Source: Rufibacter sediminis (GTDB lineage Bacteria; Bacteroidota; Bacteroidia; Cytophagales; Hymenobacteraceae). Taken from it: a stretch of 64,000 bases of DNA. The translations under genes were made by a program, and so were the position numbers. Location: NCBI RefSeq assembly GCF_014269285.1, contig NZ_JACOAF010000004.1, forward strand, positions 62,001 to 126,000, given 5' to 3'. The notes under the pieces are model-generated. The model had not been told where the DNA came from, did not search any database, and saw only the letters and a list, made by a program, of their open reading frames with translations. Shown here piece after piece: positions 15,657-24,509 of this stretch (positions are counted from its first letter, which is position 1; each line of letters opens with the position of its first letter).

Positions 15657-18600
15657 ATGACCAACCCCGCAACGTCTCTTCCGCACCTGCTCAAACAGTA
15701 CCAGCGCCGGCTCCTGAACCTTAGTGGCTCTAACCGGTCCTTGGTCTTGCTCAAGCCCTCGGCCAGTCTGCACCTGGACCTGCACGCCCTGGACTTCGCC
15801 TATAAAAACCCCGCGTACGAGTACGTGAAAGACCTGCTGGCCGGAAAACAGAACATCACCTTGTGCGAGGTAGCCGATGCCCGCGATGCCGCTCTGGCGC
15901 CGCTCACCAAAAGCCTGAAAACCATTCAGCGGCGGGCGCACATGATTTGGGAGGAGCGAGGAGCGAAGGAGCTGTTTGTGGGCTGGCCCTTCGTGGAAGG
16001 CGCTTTCCCCGATGGCACCCTGGTGCGGTGCCCGCTGCTTTTTTTCCCGGTGGAACTGCGCGTGAACGAGAAACGCCAGTGGCAGTTAGTCCGGCCCGAG
16101 GACACGCCCGCCTTCTTCAATAAAAGCTTCCTGCTGGCCTACGCCCATTACCTCAACCTTGCCCCCGATGAGGCGCTCATGGAAGAGGATTTTGACGAAT
16201 TCCCTTCCGATGACCTGCAGTTCCGGACCAAACTCTATGAGCTGCTGAAGGAAAGTAACGTGGAGGTCAACTTCAACCAGGAACTCCTGAAAGACGCGCT
16301 GCAACCGTTTAAAGCCTACAAACGCGAAGACCTGGAGAAAACCTGGAAGCCCGGACAACTGAAACTTCAGCCCGAGGCGGTGCTGGGTATTTTCCCGCAG
16401 GCCGGCTCTTACCAACTCGCGGATTACGATGACCTGCTGGAGAACCCGCCCGCCGAGTCACTGGAGGAGCTGCTTCTGCCGCAAACCGAGGTGAACCCGG
16501 CGCATGCCCAACTGGAGCAGCAACTCTTCACCGCCTTCGACGCCGATGCCTCGCAGGAAGCCGCGCTCCGGCAGGTGAAAGCGGGCCAGAGCGTAGTGGT
16601 GCAGGGTCCGCCGGGCACGGGCAAATCGCAGCTCATCTGTAACCTGGTTTCTGATTACCTGGCGCGGGGCAAAAGCGTGCTGGTAGTCTGCCAGAAACGC
16701 GCTGCTCTGGATGTGGTGTACCAGCGCTTGTCCACCACCGGGCTAGACCAGTTCTCGGCGCTGGTGCACGACTTGAACCTGGACCGCCCCGCCGTGTTCT
16801 CTAAAATACGCCACCAGATTGAGCAGGTGGAAGAATACCAGCGGCAGAACGTGGCCCTGGGCAACATCCAGGCCGAGCGGCAGTTCCTGGAAACCAGCCG
16901 ACGGATCAACCAAATCTCGGAACGGCTGAACAGCCTCAAGGAAGCCCTCTTTGACACCGAAACCTGCGGCTGGTCGCCCAAGGAACTGTATTTGCGCAGC
17001 AATCCGCGTGCGCCGCATCTGCCCGCCGAGGGGATTTACCTGCACTTCACCGCTTCTACCTGGCAGGAATGGCGACCGCGCCTGCTGCATTACCTGCAAG
17101 ACGCGGTGCTGCTGCTCAGCCCAGATTTCCCGTGGAACGACCGCCGTTCTTTCCACCTGCACACCTTTGCCGAGCGCCAGAAACTCACCCAACTGCTCAC
17201 CGAGGTTCCAGCTTCGGCGCAAGCCGTGGCCAACCAGGTACAGGAACTGCTGCCCCCACAAGCCGAACCATGGGATGCGCTCCAGGCGTTGGTGCAGGAA
17301 CTGGAAACGCTCCATGCGGTGCAGGCAGCGTTGACGGATAAAACCGTTTCGCGCCTGTTTTTCGGAAACTTAACCCAAACCAAAGACTACAAACAGCGGG
17401 AATCTCAGTTCAGCCAGTTACAGAAAGACACCGCCGCGGTTCAGACTAAACTCAGCCCCGCCGAGGTCCAGCAAGTCACCCAATTGTTAGCCGCGCATGA
17501 CCAGGCCCATAACGGGTTCCTGAGCAAAATCCAGTGGGCTTTCTCCTCTGATAAAAAGAAGCTGGCCGCGCTGGCAGAAACCAAGAAACTCACCAATGCA
17601 GATACCGCGGTAGAACACCTGCGCACCGCGCTTCAGCAGTGGAAAACGTTGCAAAGCCAGTGGCAAAGCCTGAAAACCCTGGAGCCTACGCTGGAGATCC
17701 CGACAGATTTCTTCAGTGCCGAGGCAACGCAGGAACTGACCGCTTTGCAGAAAGCCTGGGAGCAACGCAAGATCATCCAGCGGCTGGTCACCTATGACGT
17801 GCTGCCCGATGCGCTGCTGCAAATGCCCGCGGAACGTTTTAGGGCCGTTTTTACCCAAACCCTTCCAAAGTTGAAACAACTGCAGGAACAGCAAACGGAG
17901 TGGGAAAAATGGCTGACGCCCTCGCAGGTAGAAACGCTGGCCACTGACCCTAGCGCCGGGCAGCGGATGGCGCAGAGTCTCAGCGAGAACTTTGAACGAA
18001 TGGTGCATTTTGATGAGCTGGTGCATACGCTTTCGCCGGTGGTACGGGCCTGGCTGGAGGAGTTGCGCGCAGCGGTGCCCCACAGCGTGGAGGCGCAGTT
18101 AGCGGCGCTTGAGAACAGCGTGCTGCTGGCCTGGGTGCAGCATCTAGAAGGCAGATATCCCGTGCTCACCATCGTGAGCACCGGCGAGATTGAACGTCTG
18201 GAGACCGAATTGCAGGAGAAAATTAAGCAGAAAGCCGACCTCAGCCGCCAGATCATCCTGTTGAACCTGCGCGAGCAGACGTACAAAAACATGGAGTACA
18301 ACCGCCTGGGCAACCCGGTCACGTACCGGCGCTTGCTCACGCAGGTAAGTAAAAAGCGGATGCTGTTCCCGCTACGCAAACTGAACGCCGAGTTCGGTGA
18401 GGAAATCCGGCAACTGTTGCCGTGCTGGCTGGCCTCGCCCGAAACGGTGTCGGCGTTGTTTCCGCTGGAGCGCATCTTTGATTTGGTCATCTTTGACGAG
18501 GCCTCGCAGTGTTTCGCGGAGGTGGGGATTCCGGCCATGATCCGGGCGAACCAGGCCGTGATTGCCGGCGATGAGCAGCAGCTGGGACCGTCAGATCTGT

Positions 18601-19652
18601 ACCGCGTACGCTTTGGGACGGACGAGGAGGAAACCGAGGAACTGTTGGTAGAATCGTTGCTGCAACTGAGTGCGCTGCACCTGCCGCAGACTTTGCTTTC
18701 TGAGCATTACCGCAGCCAGTATCCAGAACTGATTCAGTTCTCCAACCAGCATTTCTACCGGCATAAACTTCAGCTCATCCCCAAACTGGAGGCCATGAAC
18801 ACCGCTGAGCCCGCTTTGCAGTACCTGAAAGTGGACGGCGTTTGGGAAAACCAGACCAATAGGGTAGAGGCCGAGCGCGTGCGCGAGCTGGTGTTCGAGC
18901 TGATGAAAAAAGGCGAGACCAACATCGGGGTCATTACCTTCAACTTCCCCCAGCAGCAGCTGGTGCAGGATCTGCTGGAGGAGCAGGCACTGGCCCAGAA
19001 CGTGAAACTTCCCCCGGAACTCATCATCAAAAACATTGAGAACATCCAGGGCGATGAGCGGCAGTACATCATCTTCTCCATCGGGTACGCGCCGGATGCC
19101 AGCGGCGTGGTGCGCGCCATGTTCGGGAGCCTGAACGCGGCCAAAGGCGAAAACCGCCTGAACGTGGCCATCACGCGCGCCATCAAGCGGGTGTACGTGG
19201 TGTCCAGCCTGTGGCCCGAGCAATTCCCCACCGAGAACGTGAAACATCCTGGCCCGCGGCTGTTGCGCGAGTACCTGGCCTTCGCCCGTGAGGTGAGTGA
19301 AAACGGGTTTACGCCCAAGCAGGCACCCGGCACGTCTATTCCATCGGCGCTTTTGCTGTACCCGGCGTTATTGCAGGAGTTTGGGGAAAATGGTAATAAA
19401 ACGCGCTTATCATTAGAACTTCCCTTCGCAGACCTTACTTTCCGCAACGGCAACAGGTATGAGGCCGTAGTGTTAACCGATGACGATTTGTACTTCCGCC
19501 GTCCTTCCGCCAAAGCCTCGCACGCCGATGTGCCGCTGCGCCTCCAGGCCCGGGGTTGGAAATACGGAGCCGTGTACAGCCGTCAGTTCTGGAGCCAGCC
19601 CCAACAGGTCTGGCAGAAATTAACCGAACTGTCCCAACACTATGAAGAGTAA
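15657..19652 (+). CDS. Large SF1 (UPF1-like) helicase with DUF4011-like N-terminus
   Basis: A 1331-residue superfamily 1 helicase. The N-terminus (about residues 10-45, YQRRLLNLSGSNRSLVLLK) resembles the DUF4011 start. Walker A QGPPGTGKSQ is at about 316-325. After an insertion of about 600 residues rich in predicted coiled coil, Walker B with LVIFDEASQC appears at about 943-952. Downstream motifs are LLSEHYRSQYPEL, GVITFNFPQQQ, IQGDERQYIIFS and LNVAITRAIKRVYV. The last 90 residues look like a worn restriction-endonuclease fold ending in LQARGWKYGAVYSRQFW. Relatives with an active nuclease occur in phage-defence loci. Here the neighbours are ordinary genes, so a defence or repair role is only inferred. 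The stop overlaps the next start by 11 bases. Confidence 0.85.
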   Translation: MTNPATSLPHLLKQYQRRLLNLSGSNRSLVLLKPSASLHLDLHALDFAYKNPAYEYVKDLLAGKQNITLCEVADARDAALAPLTKSLKTIQRRAHMIWEERGAKELFVGWPFVEGAFPDGTLVRCPLLFFPVELRVNEKRQWQLVRPEDTPAFFNKSFLLAYAHYLNLAPDEALMEEDFDEFPSDDLQFRTKLYELLKESNVEVNFNQELLKDALQPFKAYKREDLEKTWKPGQLKLQPEAVLGIFPQAGSYQLADYDDLLENPPAESLEELLLPQTEVNPAHAQLEQQLFTAFDADASQEAALRQVKAGQSVVVQGPPGTGKSQLICNLVSDYLARGKSVLVVCQKRAALDVVYQRLSTTGLDQFSALVHDLNLDRPAVFSKIRHQIEQVEEYQRQNVALGNIQAERQFLETSRRINQISERLNSLKEALFDTETCGWSPKELYLRSNPRAPHLPAEGIYLHFTASTWQEWRPRLLHYLQDAVLLLSPDFPWNDRRSFHLHTFAERQKLTQLLTEVPASAQAVANQVQELLPPQAEPWDALQALVQELETLHAVQAALTDKTVSRLFFGNLTQTKDYKQRESQFSQLQKDTAAVQTKLSPAEVQQVTQLLAAHDQAHNGFLSKIQWAFSSDKKKLAALAETKKLTNADTAVEHLRTALQQWKTLQSQWQSLKTLEPTLEIPTDFFSAEATQELTALQKAWEQRKIIQRLVTYDVLPDALLQMPAERFRAVFTQTLPKLKQLQEQQTEWEKWLTPSQVETLATDPSAGQRMAQSLSENFERMVHFDELVHTLSPVVRAWLEELRAAVPHSVEAQLAALENSVLLAWVQHLEGRYPVLTIVSTGEIERLETELQEKIKQKADLSRQIILLNLREQTYKNMEYNRLGNPVTYRRLLTQVSKKRMLFPLRKLNAEFGEEIRQLLPCWLASPETVSALFPLERIFDLVIFDEASQCFAEVGIPAMIRANQAVIAGDEQQLGPSDLYRVRFGTDEEETEELLVESLLQLSALHLPQTLLSEHYRSQYPELIQFSNQHFYRHKLQLIPKLEAMNTAEPALQYLKVDGVWENQTNRVEAERVRELVFELMKKGETNIGVITFNFPQQQLVQDLLEEQALAQNVKLPPELIIKNIENIQGDERQYIIFSIGYAPDASGVVRAMFGSLNAAKGENRLNVAITRAIKRVYVVSSLWPEQFPTENVKHPGPRLLREYLAFAREVSENGFTPKQAPGTSIPSALLLYPALLQEFGENGNKTRLSLELPFADLTFRNGNRYEAVVLTDDDLYFRRPSAKASHADVPLRLQARGWKYGAVYSRQFWSQPQQVWQKLTELSQHYEE

Positions 19653-20568
19653 ATTACTGGAAATTACCGCCGGCCTCAGCCTCTTGATTGCCGTGGCCTG
19701 TGACTCAGGAGCCGCCAAAACCGAAGAGGCCACGGCCGAGACATCCACCAAAAAGGAAGGCAAGAAAAAGAAAGACAAGAACCCGGCCACCGAAGGATTC
19801 GCCGTGAACAACAACTACGATTTGCTGGAGACGAGCAAGATGGGCAAGAAAACCGTGCCCGAAAGCTCTGGCCTGGAGGCATCCGCCGATGGTAATTTCT
19901 GGACGCACCCAGACGCGGGCAATGAGGCCGTGCTCTACAAAATAAACCAGTCTGGCGAACTGCTGGAAACCATGAACGTGCAGGGCGGCAAGAACAATGA
20001 CTGGGAAGACATCGCCCGCGGCGAAGACGGGTTTCTGTACCTGGGCGACATGGGCAACAATGAAAATACCCGCCAAGACCTCCAGATTGTGAAGGTAGAC
20101 GAGAAGACCAAAAAAGTGGTAGGCACCATCCCGTTCAAGTACGCCGACCAAACCGAGTTTCCGCCCGCCAAGGAGAACCTGAACTATGACGTGGAAGGCT
20201 TTCTCATGCACAACAACGCTTTCTACCTGTTCACCAAGAACCGCGGCAAAGGCGACTGGGTGAAGCTCTACAGAGTAGCCAACCAACCGGGCGCCGCCCA
20301 AACCGTGCAGCCGCTGGACAGCGTCCAGATCACCACCAAAATTACCGCCGCCGACATTTCGCCGGATGGCCTCCACATCGCCCTGCTGGGCGAAGGCTGG
20401 ACGTATCTTTTTGAGGCAGACAGCCCCGAGCAGGCGTTCAAAGGCAAGAAAGAGCAGATTCCGCTGGGCAAAGTAGGCCAGGCCGAAGGTTTGGTTTTCG
20501 TGAACGACACTGACATGATGATCTCCAACGAGAAGGGAACGCTGTTCATGCTGCGTTTGAAGAAGTAG
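19642..20568 (+). CDS. Lipoprotein with beta-propeller-like repeats
   Basis: A 308-residue predicted lipoprotein: a signal sequence ends in a lipobox-like AVAC with Cys at residue 20, then a Lys/Glu/Thr-rich linker (about 25-50). The remainder (about 60-308) has repeated strands with NDWEDIARGEDGFLYLGDMGNN, NYDVEGFLMHNNAFYLFTKNR and AADISPDGLHIALLGEGWTYLF, typical of a beta-propeller of SdiA-regulated or esterase-like type. The function is unknown. Its start codon lies inside the 3' end of the helicase gene in another frame (11-base overlap), so translation is probably coupled. Confidence 0.75.
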   Translation: MKSKLLEITAGLSLLIAVACDSGAAKTEEATAETSTKKEGKKKKDKNPATEGFAVNNNYDLLETSKMGKKTVPESSGLEASADGNFWTHPDAGNEAVLYKINQSGELLETMNVQGGKNNDWEDIARGEDGFLYLGDMGNNENTRQDLQIVKVDEKTKKVVGTIPFKYADQTEFPPAKENLNYDVEGFLMHNNAFYLFTKNRGKGDWVKLYRVANQPGAAQTVQPLDSVQITTKITAADISPDGLHIALLGEGWTYLFEADSPEQAFKGKKEQIPLGKVGQAEGLVFVNDTDMMISNEKGTLFMLRLKK

Positions 20569-20608
20569 CCGTTTTGCGCCTGGTTTGAGTAAAAGAACCC
20601 TAAAACGC
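20569..20608. repeat. Nested palindrome, family A
   Basis: CCGTTTTGCGCCTGG and AAGAACCCTAAAACGC, a degenerate copy starting directly after the lipoprotein stop codon. Confidence 0.65.
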
Positions 20609-20652
20609 ACTGGTGCTCTGCCTCCGGTAGAAAGCCCCAATAGCAAGAACCC

Positions 20653-20688
20653 AACAGGAAATGGCAGCCACCGCTGCCATTTCCTGTT
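20653..20688 (+). terminator. Terminator after the lipoprotein gene
   Basis: A perfect 16-base stem (AACAGGAAATGGCAGC) with a 4-base loop, followed by TTTT. It lies between two family A palindromes. Confidence 0.75.
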
Positions 20689-20740
20689 TTACCAAAGGTC
20701 ATTTCTGCCCAGCTGCACGATTCCCGCAAAAACCTTATTT

Positions 20741-20779
20741 CCGGTTTATTGTCTGTTTTCTGAAAACTAGCCGAAAACG
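20741..20779. repeat. Nested palindrome, family A
   Basis: Arms CCGGTTTATTGTCTGTTTTC and GAAAACTAGCCGAAAACG, about 75 bases before the NmrA-like gene. Confidence 0.65.
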
Positions 20780-20854
20780 CTGGGGTGGTTTTTCCGTTCT
20801 TACTAAGGCGCAAGCAGGAAAGTACGTATCTCACGCATCTAAAAACTACACAAC

Positions 20855-21724
20855 ATGTCACATATCATTCTGGTGACCGGCGCCACCGGCACCGTAGGTT
20901 CTGCTACTGTCAAAGCACTGTCGGGGCTTGGGGCTAACGTAAGGGCGGGCGTTCGCTCGTTGATCAAGGGAGACAGCCTGAAGCGCCTGCCGGGCGTAGA
21001 CCTGGTGGAAATGGACTTTGATCGGCCGGAGAGCCTGGCGGTGGCCTTCACCGGTGTCAACGCTGCTTTCCTGATCACGCCTTTCACACAGGATCAGGTC
21101 CAGATGGCCCAGCAACTCATCGATGCCGCCAAGGCCGCCGGAGTACGCCACGTGGTCCGGCTTTCGGCCAGCGGGGCCGAGGCGGAACCGGGCATTCAGT
21201 TGGGCCGATGGCACCGCCAGGCCGAGGAGTACATCAAAAGCTCTGGTATTCCTTACACACTTTTACGGCCGGGTTCGTTCATGCAGAATTTTGTGCACCA
21301 GTACGCCCATAGCATCAAGCAGGAGAATGCGTTTTACCTGCCCCTGGGAGAGGGCCGCGTTTCTTACGTAGACGTGCGCGACATAGGAGAGGTGGCCGCC
21401 AACATCCTGATGAACCCCGAGGCGCATGTAAACCAAGTCTATACCCTCACCGGTCCGCAAGCCTTGTCTGGTTCAGAAATAGCGGCTATTTTCTCTGGCG
21501 TCACCGGCCGCACCATCCGCTACGTAGACGTGCCCGAAGAAGCGGCCCTCAATGCCATGCAGCAGCAAGGCCTGCCCAACTGGATGACCGAGAGCCTGCT
21601 GGAGCTGAACGCGATTTCCAAAGCCGGTTATTCCTCCGGCGTGACCAGCGATGCCCCGGAAGTCACCGGGCACCCCGCGCACACCTTTGAAAACTTCGTG
21701 CAAACCTACCGCGACTGCTTTTAG
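20855..21724 (+). CDS. NmrA/atypical-SDR NAD(P)H-binding oxidoreductase
   Basis: A 289-residue atypical short-chain dehydrogenase. The nucleotide-binding motif VTGATGTVGSATVKAL (about residues 6-21) opens the protein. VRLSASGAE and HRQAEEYIKSSGIPYTLLRPGSFMQNF follow, characteristic of NmrA-like and quinone-reductase (QorB-like) members. The classical YxxxK catalytic pair is not obvious, as usual for this subgroup. It probably reduces a quinone or senses redox state. It is a single gene, ended by a strong palindromic terminator. Confidence 0.85.
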   Translation: MSHIILVTGATGTVGSATVKALSGLGANVRAGVRSLIKGDSLKRLPGVDLVEMDFDRPESLAVAFTGVNAAFLITPFTQDQVQMAQQLIDAAKAAGVRHVVRLSASGAEAEPGIQLGRWHRQAEEYIKSSGIPYTLLRPGSFMQNFVHQYAHSIKQENAFYLPLGEGRVSYVDVRDIGEVAANILMNPEAHVNQVYTLTGPQALSGSEIAAIFSGVTGRTIRYVDVPEEAALNAMQQQGLPNWMTESLLELNAISKAGYSSGVTSDAPEVTGHPAHTFENFVQTYRDCF

Positions 21725-21747
21725 AACCGCTGACATCAAAAGTAATG

Positions 21748-21800
21748 AGCCTCTGTTTAGAGACTGTTTTCTGAAAAGCAGTCCCTAAACAGAGGCTTTT
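21748..21800 (+). terminator. Family A palindrome acting as a terminator
   Basis: AGCCTCTGTTTAGAGACTG pairs with CAGTCCCTAAACAGAGGCT around the family centre TTTTCTGAAAA, then a T-run follows. The arms differ from the consensus yet still pair, which supports selection on structure. Confidence 0.85.
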
Positions 21801-21920
21801 ATGCTGCAGAAGATGTATGCTGGTTAAGATATTAGGGGATGAAAAGGTTATGCTAACAGCCAATAGCTTTTTCGTGAGCCTTAATGTAAGAACATCGATC
21901 ACTATGACTTAAGGATATTC

Positions 21921-21986
21921 TGGCGCGGAAGTTACTTCCGTGACTAACGGTCTGTTCTTTAGGCACGGAAGTAACTTCCGCGCCAT
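21921..21986. repeat. Inverted pair of family C motifs
   Basis: GGCGCGGAAGTTACTTCCGTG at 21925-21945 is followed 16 bases later by GGCACGGAAGTAACTTCCGC in the opposite sense. The second copy continues into GCCATAG and repeated GGCCATAGTGGGTA units up to about 22025. Confidence 0.65.
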
Positions 21987-22095
21987 AGTAGGGCCATAGT
22001 GGGTAGTAGGCCATAGTGGGTAATAGAGGTATGTTGACAGAAACATCGGCAATATATGACTGATCTGTTTTGAAGCGCTTGTTCTTCTGAAAACA

Positions 22096-22129
22096 AAAAT
22101 CCCCGCTGGGAGCACCAGCGGGGATTTTT
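22096..22129 (-). terminator. Terminator of the low-complexity protein gene
   Basis: AAAAATCCCCGCTGG and its complement around a short loop, 22 bases beyond the minus-strand stop codon. The symmetric A/T flanks let it work in both directions. Confidence 0.85.
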
Positions 22130-22150
22130 CATGTAATGGGTGGTTAGACC

Positions 22151-24280
22151 TTAGTGGTCATTTCTGGAACCACCGCGGGAAGAATTCCCGTTGCGGTTAC
22201 CGTTGCCACTTCCGCTGCCACCGGAGCGATGATCGTCATGGTCTTGGTTGGAGCGTCCGTAGTCAGAACGGTTCTCGTAGCCGGAGCCACCGCCTCCGTA
22301 GCTGGATTGTCCGCCTTGTGTGCCGCCGTAGCCGCCACGGGAACCCATTCCGGAAGAAGAAGAACCGTATCCGCTGGAGCCGCCGTAGCTGCTTCCGCCC
22401 TGGCCGTAGCCGCCCATGCCGTAGTCACGGCTTTGGTCGCCGTAGCCACCGCCGGTAGAAGCACCGCCGTGTCCGCGATCATGGTCTTGGCCGCCTTGTC
22501 TTGAGCCAGATCCGGATGATCCATAACCACCGCGGGAGCCCATATCAGAGCCCATGTTGCCGTAGTTGGAACCTCCGAAGCTTCCGCCCTGCGAGCCTTG
22601 GCTTGAGCCGTAAGACGAGCCGCCTTGTGAGCCGTAGCCGCCCTGGGCACTGCGCGAGCCGAAGTCGCCGCCTTGTGCGTTGTGGGTGCTGTAGCCGCCC
22701 TGGCCGCTGCCGCCGCTCATAGAGCCGTAGCCGCTGTTGTCATTGCCTCGGTTCTGGCCGCGTGAGCCGCCGCCTCCTTGCCAATCCTGGTTTCCGCCCT
22801 GAGAAGAACCGTAGCCGCCGCGTGAGCCCATGTCAGAGCCCATGTTGCCGCCGTAACCCCCTCTGGAGCCCATGTCATGGGAACCGTAGTTGCTACCGCC
22901 GTGGCCTGGCCCTCTTCCTGATTGGGTGCTGTAGGCGTTGCCGCCCTGGCTGTAGCCGCCATCATAATCTGAGTTGCCGTCATAGCCTTGGCCACCGCGA
23001 GATCCACCCTGTGAACCACCACGTGAACCGTATTCTTCGCTATACGAGCCTCCTCTGGAGCCCATAGAGCCATAAGAACCGCCTTGCTGATTGCTATAGC
23101 CTTGGCTGTAGCCGCCGTGTCCGCTGCCCTGGCCACCGCCACCGTGCATGCCGTAGCCGCTCTCAGTGCCGTAGCCCATCTGGTTTCCGTAATAGCCGGA
23201 ACCGCCGTAGTTAGAATAGCCGCCGCGGTCAGACTCTGAACGGGAAGAGTTGCCGGCGTAGCCACCTTGTGAACTCATGCCGTACGGATTGCTGCCCATT
23301 CCAGAGCCTCCACCGTAACCACCCTGGCCGCCTTGTCCGCCGGAGTGACCCATTGATCCTCCGTAGCCGCCTTGGCCATAGCTAGAGCCTCCTTGGTTTC
23401 CCTGAGCGCCGTAGCCGCCTTGGCCGTAGTTAGAGCCGCCCTGGTTTCCCTGGGAACCGTAACCGCCCTGGCCACCATAGTTGCCGCCGCCTTGTCCGCC
23501 GTAACGGTTGTGCTGGTCATCATGGTTGTTCCAGGAATTGCCGCCGCCAAAGCTGCCGCTGTTGCCCTGTGATCCGCCATAACCACCTTGGCCGCCTTGG
23601 TATCCGTTGCCACCGTTATGGCCGCCGCCATAGTTGTTACCGCCTTGTGATCCGTAGCCACCTTGGTCGCCGTTAAAGTTGCCGCCCCCGCTGATGCCAC
23701 TCATAGAAGAGCTGCCCTGGTTGCCGTGCTCTCCGCCTTGCGATCCGCCGTAGCCCATGCCGCTGCCCATTGAGGCAGAGGAGCCAGAGGCGTTGTTGTC
23801 TGAGCCAGACGAATCACCTGACTTGCTTGACTTGCCAGATTTAGACGAAGTGGAAGAGCCTGATTTGGAACTTGCTTTGGGAGTGCTGGAAGAGCTGGAA
23901 GTTTTGCTTCCGCCGCTTCTCTTGCCTGCTGCTGATGATGATGTATCTGATGAAGAGGCGCTGGCGCCTGTTTTAGAGGAAGAAGTGCCGCTGGAAGCGG
24001 TTGGAGAACTGGTGCTGCCCAAGCCTGCGCTGCTGCCGGAACCGCTGCTACCTGTTGAACTGCCCGTAGAACCGGACATGCCCCCTTGTGCGCCAGAAGT
24101 GCCCTGTGCACCGGAAGCGCCTTGTGAGCCTAAAGATCCAGAAGAGGTACCTGAAGATGAGCTGGAGCCCATTCCACCGGAGGAAGAAGAGGTAGAAGCA
24201 TTTGCGCCTGTACCACTGGTTGAGCCAGAAGTAGAAGAGCCCTGATTATCGTTTTGCTGCTCTTTTTGATTTTCTTTCAT
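22151..24280 (-). CDS. Gly/Ser/Gln/Tyr/Arg low-complexity protein (FUS-like)
   Basis: A 709-residue protein with almost no hydrophobic residues and no signal peptide. Residues 1-110 are Ser/Gly/Thr/Ala; about 110-165 add Lys (SGKSSKSGDSSG), like a histone H1 tail; the rest is made of GGYGSQGG, SYGQGGYG and GSRGGYG units. A 16-residue unit GQGGYGSQGNQGGSNY repeats in tandem, and MGSDMGSRGGYGSS occurs twice. The SYG/RGG mixture resembles eukaryotic FUS-type domains that form condensates and bind RNA. No catalytic domain is seen. The ribosome binding site AAGGAG lies 8 bases before the ATG, unusually good for this phylum. Other frames also stay open here, but these are by-products of the repeats. 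Confidence 0.8.
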   Translation of the reverse strand: MKENQKEQQNDNQGSSTSGSTSGTGANASTSSSSGGMGSSSSSGTSSGSLGSQGASGAQGTSGAQGGMSGSTGSSTGSSGSGSSAGLGSTSSPTASSGTSSSKTGASASSSDTSSSAAGKRSGGSKTSSSSSTPKASSKSGSSTSSKSGKSSKSGDSSGSDNNASGSSASMGSGMGYGGSQGGEHGNQGSSSMSGISGGGNFNGDQGGYGSQGGNNYGGGHNGGNGYQGGQGGYGGSQGNSGSFGGGNSWNNHDDQHNRYGGQGGGNYGGQGGYGSQGNQGGSNYGQGGYGAQGNQGGSSYGQGGYGGSMGHSGGQGGQGGYGGGSGMGSNPYGMSSQGGYAGNSSRSESDRGGYSNYGGSGYYGNQMGYGTESGYGMHGGGGQGSGHGGYSQGYSNQQGGSYGSMGSRGGSYSEEYGSRGGSQGGSRGGQGYDGNSDYDGGYSQGGNAYSTQSGRGPGHGGSNYGSHDMGSRGGYGGNMGSDMGSRGGYGSSQGGNQDWQGGGGSRGQNRGNDNSGYGSMSGGSGQGGYSTHNAQGGDFGSRSAQGGYGSQGGSSYGSSQGSQGGSFGGSNYGNMGSDMGSRGGYGSSGSGSRQGGQDHDRGHGGASTGGGYGDQSRDYGMGGYGQGGSSYGGSSGYGSSSSGMGSRGGYGGTQGGQSSYGGGGSGYENRSDYGRSNQDHDDHRSGGSGSGNGNRNGNSSRGGSRNDH

Positions 24281-24323
24281 GGTTAAATCTCCTTGTTTTA
24301 GTTTTAGAATGGTGTCTTGAAAG

Positions 24324-24368
24324 CACTTGCCTTAGATTGGAAAATTGTACCCATATCTGAGGCAAGTG
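24324..24368 (-). promoter_or_regulatory. Inverted repeat upstream of the low-complexity gene
   Basis: CACTTGCCTTAGAT (24324-24337) pairs with ATCTGAGGCAAGTG (24355-24368), 14 bases with one wobble, around a 17-base loop, 44-88 bases before the start codon. It could be an operator for a dimeric regulator or a hairpin in the mRNA leader. The AT-rich TATAGTATAAA just outside it (minus strand) may belong to the promoter. Confidence 0.6.
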
Positions 24369-24509
24369 TTTATACTATACGAACGGGTGTTTGCATGGTT
24401 AACTCATTCATTGCGATTTTTTAATTCAGAAAGAATCAATAGGAGAATAGCCTTAAAAGTTGTGTTAAATTTTAAGCCTGAATTACGAAATTGATTTTGG
24501 CGCGTGTGC

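Larger units (their letters stand above)
21725..22150. other. Intergenic gap between converging genes
   Basis: Contains two terminators, one for each converging gene, and between them a pair of inverted family C motifs. No gene is seen. Confidence 0.6.

Noticed and set aside
22144-24245. Several long open frames of 130-180 codons on both strands overlapping the low-complexity gene
   Set aside because: They are by-products of the repetitive GGN-rich codons. Their proteins are unnatural Ala/Thr/Val or Pro/Glu/Leu strings, and only the 709-residue frame has a strong ribosome binding site and a continuous design.
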